This document shows, one piece after another, positions 17,211 to 24,437 of a stretch of 43,993 bases of DNA; position 1 is the stretch's first letter; every line of letters starts with the position of its first letter. The notes below the pieces were generated by a model. That model searched no databases, was not told the origin of the DNA, and was given only the letters and a program-made list of their open reading frames with translations. The position numbers and the translations under genes are program-made. The DNA is from Achromobacter animicus (GTDB lineage: Bacteria > Pseudomonadota > Gammaproteobacteria > Burkholderiales > Burkholderiaceae_B): contig NZ_CADIJM010000025.1 of the NCBI RefSeq assembly GCF_902859585.1, positions 1 to 43,993 of the forward strand. Reading direction: 5' to 3'.

Positions 17211-18065
17211 ATGAGCAGAACTTTCACCCTTGAGGACACCCGCAAGCTGGCGGCCATCCTGGCGGAAACCGCGCAGACCGAGGTCATGCCGCGGTTTCGC
17301 AACCTGCCCGAAGGCGCCGTGCGCGGCAAGACCTCGCCGCGCGATCTGGTCACCGACGCCGACGAAGCCGCCGAACGCCTCATCGCCGCGCGCCTGTCCA
17401 AGCTGCATCCGGGCGCCGTATTGATCGGCGAAGAAGCCTCGGCGCGCAATCCCGCTCTCTTGAACATGCTGGTCGACGCCGACCTCGCCTTTCTCATCGA
17501 TCCCATCGACGGCACGCGCAATTATGTGGCGGGCCTGCCGCTGTTCGGCATGATGATCGCGGCCTGCCATCGCGGCGACGTGATTGCGGGCGTGATCTAC
17601 GATCCGGTCAGCCGCGACAGCGCGCTGGCCGTGCGCGGCGAAGGCGCCTGGCTCGAATTCGAAAACGGCAAGCGGCTGCCGCTGGCCGTCGCCAGCCCCG
17701 CGCCCCCCGAGGACATGGACGGCCTGATCTCCACCGGCGCCCTGCCCGAGCCGCTGCGCACGACTGTCAACAGCAACCTGTCGCGCCTGGGCAGCACGGC
17801 CTCGCTGCGCTGCGCCGCGCATGAATACCGCATGATCGCCGCCGGCCATTGCCACGTCGCGCTGTACAACCAGTTGACGGCGTGGGATCACGCTGCAGGC
17901 TGGCTGCTGCATCGGGAAGCCGGTGGCTATGCAGCGCATTTCGACGGCTCCCCCTACAAGCCCACGCATCGCACGGGCGGCTTGCTCTACGCGCCCGACG
18001 CGGGCAGCTGGCACGCGGCGCGCAAGGCGCTGCTGGGGGACGCATTGGAAGGCATCGAGACTTGA
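17211..18065 (+). CDS. Inositol monophosphatase family protein
   Basis: A 284-residue Li+-sensitive-type sugar phosphatase. The metal-site signatures are complete: GEEAS near residue 75, DPIDGTRNY at D97-P-I-D100-G-T, and WDHAAG at W225-D226. The family hydrolyses myo-inositol-1-phosphate, fructose-1,6-bisphosphate, PAP or histidinol phosphate with Mg2+; which one cannot be told from the sequence. The N-terminal helix (TLEDTRKLAAILAETAQTEVMPRF) resembles HisN/PAP-phosphatase-like proteins. It starts at ATG 17211, 121 bases after gabD and past a GC hairpin, so it is probably its own transcription unit. A serine acetyltransferase for cysteine synthesis lies nearby, so PAP removal (CysQ-like) is a possible but untested role. 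Confidence 0.85.
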   Translation: MSRTFTLEDTRKLAAILAETAQTEVMPRFRNLPEGAVRGKTSPRDLVTDADEAAERLIAARLSKLHPGAVLIGEEASARNPALLNMLVDADLAFLIDPIDGTRNYVAGLPLFGMMIAACHRGDVIAGVIYDPVSRDSALAVRGEGAWLEFENGKRLPLAVASPAPPEDMDGLISTGALPEPLRTTVNSNLSRLGSTASLRCAAHEYRMIAAGHCHVALYNQLTAWDHAAGWLLHREAGGYAAHFDGSPYKPTHRTGGLLYAPDAGSWHAARKALLGDALEGIET

Positions 18066-18091
18066 CAACAGCGGCCGGGACCACCCTCAAA

Positions 18092-18135
18092 AACTGGGGT
18101 TATCCCTAGGAGTTATCCCCAGTTCCTGTGGACAA
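18092..18135. other. Cluster of DnaA-box-like 9-mers
   Basis: Three DnaA-box-like 9-mers lie within 36 bases between the convergent inositol-phosphatase and sirtuin genes. They are TTATCCCTA (18100-18108), TTATCCCCA (18113-18121) and TGTGGACAA (18127-18135, reverse of TTGTCCACA). Against TTATNCACA they have two, one and one mismatches. AACTGGGG (18092-18099) and CCCCAGTT (18117-18124) form an inverted repeat around the first. Not enough for an origin; a DnaA-titrating site is possible. Confidence 0.35.
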
Positions 18136-18226
18136 CCCTATGGAAAGGTCTGTAACCGGCCGAAAAAATCGTTGCCGGGCAAGCACTTGCTTAGACCGGT
18201 CAAAAACCGGCCGCCCCCGCTTCTTT

Positions 18227-19045
18227 CTAAAGCGCTTCCAGCGCCAGCGCGATGGGTTGTTCCACTTTCAGGGTCAACAGGCTGTCCGCGCGGGTGCGTC
18301 CCAGGTTGATGGCGGCAATGGGTAGGCCGGCTCGCGAGGCGGCCGTCACGAAGCGATAGCCGGAATACACCATCAGGGACGATCCCACCACCAACACCGC
18401 GTCGGCGCTCTCAAGGGCGGCATTGGCCCGCTCGACGCGCTCGCGCGGCACGGTCTCGCCGAAGAACACCACATCGGGCTTGACGATGCCGCCGCAGCGC
18501 GGACACGGCGGCACCGTGAACCGCGAAAAATCGTAGCCGTCCAGATCGGCGTCGCCGTCGGGCGCGTCGCTGGCTTCAAGTTGCACCCAGTCCGGGTTCA
18601 GCGCGTGCAATTTTTCCTGCCAGTCGTGGCGGCCGCCGCGCCAGTCGCAGTTCATGCAGCGCACGGCATCCAGGCGTCCGTGCAGGTCCACGACATCGCG
18701 GCTGCCCGCGGCTTCGTGCAGGCCGTCCACGTTCTGCGTCACCAGGATGGCGACGTGACCGCGATCCTGCAGTCGCGCCAGCGCAAGATGCGACGCGTTC
18801 GGCTTGACGTGTCCAAAGCGGCGCCAGCCCACCATGCTGCGCGCCCAATATCGCGCCCGCGAAAGCTCAGGGCCCATGAACGTTTGCAGCGTCATGGGCG
18901 GCTGGCGTTTCCATTCGCCTTCAGTGTCGCGGTAGTCCGGAATACCGGAATCGGTGCTGACCCCGGCTCCGGTCAGGACGAAGAGCCGCGGATGGCGGTC
19001 TATAAAGCCGCGCAGCGCGGCCAGCTCCGGAAGTGCAGTATCCAA
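18227..19045 (-). CDS. SIRT4-like NAD-dependent protein deacylase (sirtuin)
   Basis: A 272-residue class II sirtuin that removes acyl groups from lysines using NAD+. Seen in order: GAGVSTDSGIPDYR (residues 26-39), TQNVDGLH (103-110), the catalytic histidine H122 in VDLHGRL, zinc cysteines CMNC (130-133) and CPRC (181-184), and the NAD site VVGSSLMVYSG. The roughly 47 residues between the cysteine pairs form a long insert (ALNPDWVQLEASDAPDGDADLDG), typical of SIRT4-like bacterial proteins rather than CobB. The start is the TTG at 19045: AAGGAG lies six bases upstream and the GAGVS motif is at the normal distance. Targets are unknown. It is convergent with the inositol-phosphatase gene. Confidence 0.9.
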   Translation of the reverse strand: MDTALPELAALRGFIDRHPRLFVLTGAGVSTDSGIPDYRDTEGEWKRQPPMTLQTFMGPELSRARYWARSMVGWRRFGHVKPNASHLALARLQDRGHVAILVTQNVDGLHEAAGSRDVVDLHGRLDAVRCMNCDWRGGRHDWQEKLHALNPDWVQLEASDAPDGDADLDGYDFSRFTVPPCPRCGGIVKPDVVFFGETVPRERVERANAALESADAVLVVGSSLMVYSGYRFVTAASRAGLPIAAINLGRTRADSLLTLKVEQPIALALEAL

Positions 19046-19077
19046 TCCTCGCTCCTTGCGTCCCGCTACCGCGCGGC

Positions 19078-19125
19078 AATCAGGCCGCGCGGCCCGCCGC
19101 GGGTTAATCAGACCGCGCGGCCCGC
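19078..19125. repeat. Direct repeat pair with palindromic GC cores
   Basis: AATCAGGCCGCGCGGCCCGC (19078-19097) recurs with one change at 19106-19125, 28 bp apart. Each copy contains the self-complementary GCCGCGCGGC or near match. They lie directly after the serine acetyltransferase stop and upstream of the sirtuin start, so they may act as tandem transcription-ending hairpins; no U tract follows. Confidence 0.6.
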
Positions 19126-19130
19126 AGCGT

Positions 19131-20078
19131 TCAACCGCCCAGCCCGCAATCGGGCATGTCGCTGACCAGGCTGGCCTGCGTCACGTTGCTGCCCGGCGGC
19201 ACGCTGCGCGTAAGCCAGACGTTGCCGCCGATGGTCGAGCCCTTGCCGATGGTGACGCGGCCCAGAATCGTGGCGCCGGCGTAGATCACGACATCGTCTT
19301 CGATCAGGGGATGGCGCGCCAAGCCCTTTTTGAGTTCACCGTTTTCGCCTGGCGGGAAGCGCTTGGCGCCCAGCGTGACCATCTGGTAGAGCCGCACGCG
19401 GTCGCCGATGATGGCGGTTTCGCCGATCACGACGCCCGTGCCGTGGTCAATGAAAAAGCTGCGGCCGATGGTCGCGCCCGGGTGGATGTCGATGCCGGTG
19501 TCGGCATGGGCGATCTCGGCCACGATGCGCGCCAGCATCGGCACGCCCAGCCGGTACAGCACGTTGGCGAGGCGGTGATGGATCATGGCCGCGACACCCG
19601 GATAGCACAGCAGGACCTCGTCCACGTTGTGCGCCGCCGGGTCGCCCTGGTAGGCCGCCATCACGTCCAGATCGAGCGCGGCGCGCACGGCCGGCAGCTC
19701 GGCGCCGAAACGGCGCACGATCTCGGTGGCGCGCTGCTGCGTGTCCGCCTGCTGGGCCGGATCATGCCGGCCTTCGTATTGCAGTTCCAGACAGACCTGA
19801 TGCAAGAGCGCATCGAGCGCGGCGCCGATGGTGTGGCCGACGTAGAAGTCCTCGACCTCTTCGCGCAAGTCGATGGGCCCCAGGCGCATGGGGAACAAGG
19901 CGCCACAGAGGTCCTTGATGATCTGGCGCAGGCTTTCCTGCGAAGGGAATTCACGCAGGCCGGCGTCGTCGCGCAGGCGGCCGCGCGGACCGCGCCACGC
20001 AACGCGCGCATCGCGCAGTTCGGACACGATGCCGTCCAGGTTCCAGTGCGCCGTGGGGAAATAGCTGGGGCCGCTCAT
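19131..20078 (-). CDS. epsC: Serine O-acetyltransferase, EpsC type
   Basis: A 315-residue enzyme that makes O-acetylserine from serine and acetyl-CoA, the first step of cysteine synthesis, in the cytoplasm. The C-terminal half is a left-handed hexapeptide-repeat helix with the CysE signature IAHADTGIDIHPGATIGRSFFIDHGTGVVIGETA and the active-site DHG. The long N-terminal helical part (about 165 residues) and the motif HLALARHPLIEDDVVIYAGATILG-like region (GLARHPLIEDDVVIY) place it with the EpsC subgroup used in many Proteobacteria. ATG 20078 has GGAG about ten bases ahead. It is monocistronic or leads into the sirtuin gene across a pair of GC repeats. Its name does not tie it to the polysaccharide locus next door. 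Confidence 0.9.
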   Translation of the reverse strand: MSGPSYFPTAHWNLDGIVSELRDARVAWRGPRGRLRDDAGLREFPSQESLRQIIKDLCGALFPMRLGPIDLREEVEDFYVGHTIGAALDALLHQVCLELQYEGRHDPAQQADTQQRATEIVRRFGAELPAVRAALDLDVMAAYQGDPAAHNVDEVLLCYPGVAAMIHHRLANVLYRLGVPMLARIVAEIAHADTGIDIHPGATIGRSFFIDHGTGVVIGETAIIGDRVRLYQMVTLGAKRFPPGENGELKKGLARHPLIEDDVVIYAGATILGRVTIGKGSTIGGNVWLTRSVPPGSNVTQASLVSDMPDCGLGG

Positions 20079-20220
20079 TGCCGGACTCCGGACAGGGAGC
20101 CGGCGCGTGCGGCAGAAGGATGGATAACGAACATGGGTTTGCCTCGCTGACGATGCGAAGCCCCCCGCGCAATGCCCCGGGGAATGCTGCTTCGCAATAA
20201 TTCCGTCAACTGTAACCGCT

Positions 20221-20236
20221 CCGGCGTATGCGCCGG
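20221..20236. terminator. Small hairpin after galE
   Basis: CCGGCG and CGCCGG pair perfectly around the loop TATG. The hairpin lies 24 bases past the galE stop on the minus strand and could end the wza-to-galE transcript, but no U tract follows. The rest of the gap 20079-20260 shows no gene; TTGACG on the minus strand near 20206 is a -35-like hexamer for the acetyltransferase gene without a good -10. Confidence 0.3.
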
Positions 20237-20260
20237 AAGTCCTCCGACACGGCGTTGGGG

Positions 20261-21331
20261 TTATGCCGCGGCCGGGACCAACCCCGGCTCCGCCTCATAC
20301 CCTTGCGGGTTGCCCTGCTGCCAGCGCCAGCCGTCCGCGCACATGGCTTCCACATCGTGCGTGCTGCGCCAGCCCAGCAGCGTCGCCGCCAGATCGGGGT
20401 TGGCCCACATACGCTCGACGTCGCCCGCGCGCCGCGGCAGGATGCGCAGCGGGATTTTGCAGCCGTTGACCCGTTCGAACGCGCGCACCAGCTCCATGAC
20501 GCTGGTGCCCTGCCCCGTGCCCAGGTTGACCGCCACGAAGCCGGGATGGCTGTCCGCGTAGGTCAGCGCCTGTACGTGGCCGCGCGCCAGATCCATGACG
20601 TGCAGATAGTCGCGCACGCCGGTGCCGTCCGGCGTGTCGTAGTCGTCGCCGAATACGCGCAGAAACGGTTGGCGCCCCACCGCCACCTGCGTGATGAACG
20701 GAAAAAGGTTGTTGGGCAGGTCGCGCGGACTTTCTCCGATCAGTCCGCTGGGATGCGCACCGATCGGATTGAAGTAGCGCAGCGTGACGGCGCTGAATGC
20801 GGGATCCGCCACGCACACGTCGCGCAGCATCTCCTCGACCATCAGCTTGGTGCGGCCGTACGGATTGGCCGGCGCAAGCGGATGGGCCTCGGTAAACGGC
20901 AGATACTGCGGTTCGCCATACACCGTTGCCGACGAACTGAAGACCAGCCGCGACACGCCCGTCTCGCGCATGGCGCGCAACAGGACAAGCGACCCCTGCA
21001 CGTTGTTGTCGTAGTACTTGAGCGGGTCAGCCACCGATTCGCCCACGGCCTTGCAGCCGGCCAGATGCAGCACGGACTGCACGGGCGAGCCCCGCGCCGC
21101 CGCATCCGCCAGCACGGCCGCGACCAGGCCGCGCGAGCGGATGTCGCCTTCGATCAGCGGTATCGGCGCACCGCAAAGCTGTTCAACCCGGCGAACAGCC
21201 TCTCGGCTGCCGTTGCTGAGGTTGTCCAGCACGATCGGCCGCAGGCCGGCGGCGATCATCGCCACCAGCGTATGCGTACCGATGTAGCCGGCGCCGCCCG
21301 TCACCAACACTTGCGTGTCCGGCATGTCCAT
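20261..21331 (-). CDS. galE: UDP-glucose 4-epimerase
   Basis: A 356-residue short-chain dehydrogenase-type epimerase that interconverts UDP-glucose and UDP-galactose, supplying UDP-Gal for surface polysaccharide. The NAD-binding GGAGYIGTHT lies at the N-terminus; VFSSSATVYGEP carries the catalytic serine and PYGRTKLMVEEM the YxxxK pair. The GalE-specific segments RYFNPIGAHPSGLIGESP and GTGVRDYLHVMDLARGHV are present. GGAG is one base from ATG 21331 and seven from ATG 21325, so the in-frame ATG 21325 (MPDTQ) may be the real start. It is the last gene of the minus-strand polysaccharide operon, six bases after pgi. Confidence 0.93.
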   Translation of the reverse strand: MDMPDTQVLVTGGAGYIGTHTLVAMIAAGLRPIVLDNLSNGSREAVRRVEQLCGAPIPLIEGDIRSRGLVAAVLADAAARGSPVQSVLHLAGCKAVGESVADPLKYYDNNVQGSLVLLRAMRETGVSRLVFSSSATVYGEPQYLPFTEAHPLAPANPYGRTKLMVEEMLRDVCVADPAFSAVTLRYFNPIGAHPSGLIGESPRDLPNNLFPFITQVAVGRQPFLRVFGDDYDTPDGTGVRDYLHVMDLARGHVQALTYADSHPGFVAVNLGTGQGTSVMELVRAFERVNGCKIPLRILPRRAGDVERMWANPDLAATLLGWRSTHDVEAMCADGWRWQQGNPQGYEAEPGLVPAAA

Positions 21332-21337
21332 GCTCCG

Positions 21338-23005
21338 TCAGAGGTGGGCCGTCATTCCGGGCACCCACGCATGGCGGGGACGCGGGGCCTGCGCATGGCT
21401 GCGGTAGCGGTCGATCCAGTACGACGTGGAAGCGTCATGCCCCCAGTCGACCACGCCCGCCGACACCGGCACCGCCAGCTCGCGCTCGATGCCGCTGGCC
21501 AGCCGTTTGCCCAGTTCCACGCCGTACTGGTCGAAGGGGTTGACGCCCCAGACCACGCTCTGCACGAACACCTTGTGCTCGTACAGGGCCAGCAGTGCGC
21601 CCAGGCCTCGCGGATCGAGCTGACGCAGCACGATCAGCGTCGACGGCCGTCCGCCCGGATGCACCATGTGCTGCGCCAGCGACAGCGCACGCTCCTGGTT
21701 GTCGATGTGAGCGACGTCCAGCAGCGCCTGCTCCAGGCTCTTGCCGCGCATCAGCGCCTGGCGCTGCGCCAGGCAGTTGGCCAGCAGCATGCGATGCGCA
21801 TCGGGGCTGTCCGCGTGCCCTTGCAGGCTGGCGATGAAGTCCACCGGCGCGCCTTCCTCGCTTTGATGCAGCCACTGGAAGAAGGTGTGCTGGCCGTCCG
21901 TACCCGGCATGCCCCAGATGATGGGCGCCGTCGGCACGCCGACCGCGGCGCCGTCGCCGGCGACCCGCTTGCCCAGCGATTCCATTTCGAGCTGCTGCAG
22001 ATAGGTCACCAGGTGCAGCAGGCGCCCGCTGTAGGCCGCCACATTCAGCGAGTTGAATCCCAGCACGCTGCAATTGACCAGGCCGGCCAGCGCCAGTTGC
22101 ACAGGCGCATTGGACGCAAACGGCGTCTGCAGGAAATGCTGGTCCATGGCCTCGGCGCCCGCGCGCATCCCGATCAGCACGTCCAAGCCCACCGTCAGCG
22201 CGATCGACAGGCCGGCCACCGACCAGACGGAGTAGCGTCCGCCCACCCAGTCGCACATCTTGAAGACCTGGCTGGACGGCACACCCAGCGCGCGCGCGGC
22301 CGGCGCATTGGCGGTCACGGCCGCCAGATGGTCGGACACATCGGCCACGCCGCCCTGCTTGAGCCAGGCGATGGCGGCGCGAGCGTTGTGCAGCGTTTCC
22401 GACGTGGTGAAGGACTTGGAGGAAATGACGACCAGCGTGCGGCGCGGGTCCAGCCCGGCCACGGCGTCATGGAAGGCATGGCCGCAAATGTTGGACACGA
22501 AGCGGATCTGCCGGCGCTGCTGCGGTCCGCCGAATGCCTGCACGGCCAGGCGCGGACCCCAGTCGCTGCCGCCGATGCCGATGTGCAGGACGGTGGAGAA
22601 GTCCGCCGTCTGGTCCACGCGCCGCACGAAGTCGGTCATGCGCGAATACTCGCAGACGGAATCCGCGTCCTGCCCTTCCGGCTGCTCGCGGGTGCGACCG
22701 GCGCGCAGCGCGGTATGCCATGCCGCCCGGTTTTCAGTCCAATTGACCGGTTCCCCGGCAAACAGCGCGCGGCGCGCCTCTTCCAATCCGCGCGCCTGCA
22801 GCAGCGCCTGTCCCGCGCCGTCCAGCGACGCCGACTGGCGTTGCATGGTCAAGTCCACGCACAATCCTGCCGCTTCGATCACCTTGAGCGCACTGGCGTC
22901 CAGTTCAGCGTTTTGCGCAGCCTGCGCGAAAGCCACCCACTCCGGGCTGTTTGCCAGTCCGGAGTCTGCCCTTAACGCCTCAATCGCCTGTTGAGCCTTT
23001 CCCAT
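21338..23005 (-). CDS. pgi: Glucose-6-phosphate isomerase
   Basis: A 555-residue phosphoglucose isomerase that interconverts glucose-6-phosphate and fructose-6-phosphate. Both family signatures are visible: GGRYSVWSVAGLSIALTVG in the middle and VNPFDQYGVELGK near the C-terminus; HIGIGGSDWGPRL and the active-site segment AYSGRLLHLVTYLQQLEMESLGK are also intact. Its length equals E. coli Pgi (549). I chose ATG 23005 because AAGGAG lies nine bases ahead; the frame is open further upstream but without family similarity. It sits in an exopolysaccharide operon between a phosphomannomutase and galE, where it supplies fructose-6-P for GDP-mannose or glucose-6-P for UDP-glucose. Confidence 0.94.
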   Translation of the reverse strand: MGKAQQAIEALRADSGLANSPEWVAFAQAAQNAELDASALKVIEAAGLCVDLTMQRQSASLDGAGQALLQARGLEEARRALFAGEPVNWTENRAAWHTALRAGRTREQPEGQDADSVCEYSRMTDFVRRVDQTADFSTVLHIGIGGSDWGPRLAVQAFGGPQQRRQIRFVSNICGHAFHDAVAGLDPRRTLVVISSKSFTTSETLHNARAAIAWLKQGGVADVSDHLAAVTANAPAARALGVPSSQVFKMCDWVGGRYSVWSVAGLSIALTVGLDVLIGMRAGAEAMDQHFLQTPFASNAPVQLALAGLVNCSVLGFNSLNVAAYSGRLLHLVTYLQQLEMESLGKRVAGDGAAVGVPTAPIIWGMPGTDGQHTFFQWLHQSEEGAPVDFIASLQGHADSPDAHRMLLANCLAQRQALMRGKSLEQALLDVAHIDNQERALSLAQHMVHPGGRPSTLIVLRQLDPRGLGALLALYEHKVFVQSVVWGVNPFDQYGVELGKRLASGIERELAVPVSAGVVDWGHDASTSYWIDRYRSHAQAPRPRHAWVPGMTAHL

Positions 23006-23018
23006 CGCGTGATGCTCC

Positions 23019-24416
23019 TTAGAACGGTAAACGAATGTGAGGTGCAATGCGCCTGAACGCCTTGCGAAAGTCCTCCTCGATACGAGCCAGCGCGGCCACG
23101 TTGTCTCCTTCGAACCGGAGTACCACCGTCGGTGTGGTGTTGGACGGTCGCGCAAGGCCGAAGCCATCCGCGTAGTCCACACGGATCCCGTCGAGCTCGT
23201 TGATGGACACTGCGCCGGGGAACTCCCCTTGGTCGCGCAGCGCCTGCACCAGCTCGACGCCTTCCGTGGTCTCCAGTTTCAATTCGGGGGTGGCGCAGGA
23301 CTGGGGCAAGCTTTCCAGCAATGCCGAGGGGTCCGGCGCCGACGAGAGGATCTCCAGCAGGCGGGCGGCGGCGTAGATGCCGTCGTCAAAGCCGTACCAG
23401 CGCTCCTTGAAGAAAATGTGGCCGCTCATCTCCCCAGCAAGTAGCGCTCCCGACTCGCGCATCTTGGCTTTGATAAGGGAATGCCCTGTCTTCCACATGG
23501 TCGCCTTGCCGCCCGCCTCGGTGATGGCGCGGGCCACATGGCGGCTGCATTTGACGTCGTAGATGATCTCGGCTCCCGGATTGCGCGCCAGCACGTCGCG
23601 GGCGAACAGGATCAGCTGGCGGTCCGGCCAGATGATCTGTCCCGATTTTGTGACGACGCCCAGCCGGTCGCCGTCGCCGTCGAACGCCAGTCCGACCTCG
23701 CAGTCCGAATAGCGCAGGCAGTAGATAAGGTCCTGCAGATTGTGGGGGTCGGCCGGATCGGGGTGATGCCCCGGAAAGGATCCATCCACCTCGCAGAACA
23801 GCTCCGTCACCTCGCAGCCCAGCGCCCGGAATAGCGCCGGCGCCACCGCGCCCGCAACCCCGCTGCCGCAGTCGATGGCGATCTTCATGGGCCGCGCCAT
23901 GCGGATGTCGCCCACGAGGCGCGCCGCGTAGCAGGGCGTGATCTGCATCTGGGTGCGACCGCCGGGCGTGGGCGCCGAATCGATCGGCTGGCGCATTGCG
24001 TCGCGCAGCGCGGTCAAGCCGTCGCCGTACAGCGAGCCGCCTTCCATCACGATCTTGAAGCCGTTGTGCGTGGGCGGGTTATGGCTGCCCGTCACCGCGA
24101 TGCCGGTCCCGGTGTCCATCAACCGGGCCGTGAAATACACCATCGGCGTGGTCGCCATGCCGATGTCGATCACGTGCATGCCGGCCGAGCGCAGCCCGGC
24201 CTGCAGCGCCGCGGACAGCTCGACACTGCTCAGCCTGCCGTCGCGTCCCACCACGATCGACCGCACCCCCTGTGCGTGCGCCTTGGCGCCCACCGCCATC
24301 CCGAGGCTGTGGGCAAACCTGGCATCCAGCTCGTCCGGGACCGTTCCCCGTATGTCATAGGCCTTGAAAACCGCATCCAGAATTTGCGGCGTGTCCCAGC
24401 CAAAAGTTCCGTGCAT
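23019..24416 (-). CDS. manB: Phosphomannomutase/phosphoglucomutase
   Basis: A 465-residue alpha-D-phosphohexomutase of the ManB/AlgC group, converting mannose-6-P to mannose-1-P (and probably glucose-6-P to glucose-1-P). The phosphoserine lies in TGSHNPPTHNGFK (Ser111), the Mg2+ loop in FDGDGDRLG (about 245-253), and the sugar-recognition loop in GEMSGHIFF. The C-terminal phosphate loop is RPSNTTPTVVLRFE. The length fits AlgC (463). ManC in the opposite arm uses the product to make GDP-mannose. Gene order is wzc, manB, pgi, galE, with a 21-base gap from wzc and 13 bases to pgi, so these are co-transcribed. Confidence 0.92.
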   Translation of the reverse strand: MHGTFGWDTPQILDAVFKAYDIRGTVPDELDARFAHSLGMAVGAKAHAQGVRSIVVGRDGRLSSVELSAALQAGLRSAGMHVIDIGMATTPMVYFTARLMDTGTGIAVTGSHNPPTHNGFKIVMEGGSLYGDGLTALRDAMRQPIDSAPTPGGRTQMQITPCYAARLVGDIRMARPMKIAIDCGSGVAGAVAPALFRALGCEVTELFCEVDGSFPGHHPDPADPHNLQDLIYCLRYSDCEVGLAFDGDGDRLGVVTKSGQIIWPDRQLILFARDVLARNPGAEIIYDVKCSRHVARAITEAGGKATMWKTGHSLIKAKMRESGALLAGEMSGHIFFKERWYGFDDGIYAAARLLEILSSAPDPSALLESLPQSCATPELKLETTEGVELVQALRDQGEFPGAVSINELDGIRVDYADGFGLARPSNTTPTVVLRFEGDNVAALARIEEDFRKAFRRIAPHIRLPF

Positions 24417-24437
24417 GCCAGTTTCTCCGTGTGGCGT

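Noticed and set aside
18092-18135. Chromosomal replication origin
   Set aside because: Too few boxes, no adjacent dnaA/dnaN or A/T-rich unwinding region; kept only as a possible DnaA-binding site.
19078-19125. CRISPR-like repeat
   Set aside because: Only two copies with an 8-bp spacer and no cas genes.
19131-20078. Exopolysaccharide acetyltransferase because of the name EpsC and the location
   Set aside because: The DHG active site and long N-terminal helical domain are those of serine acetyltransferase; the gene lies outside the galE-ended operon.
20228-22975. Open frame of 915 codons on the plus strand
   Set aside because: Runs opposite galE and pgi, which both have complete catalytic motifs; the translation is low-complexity antisense.
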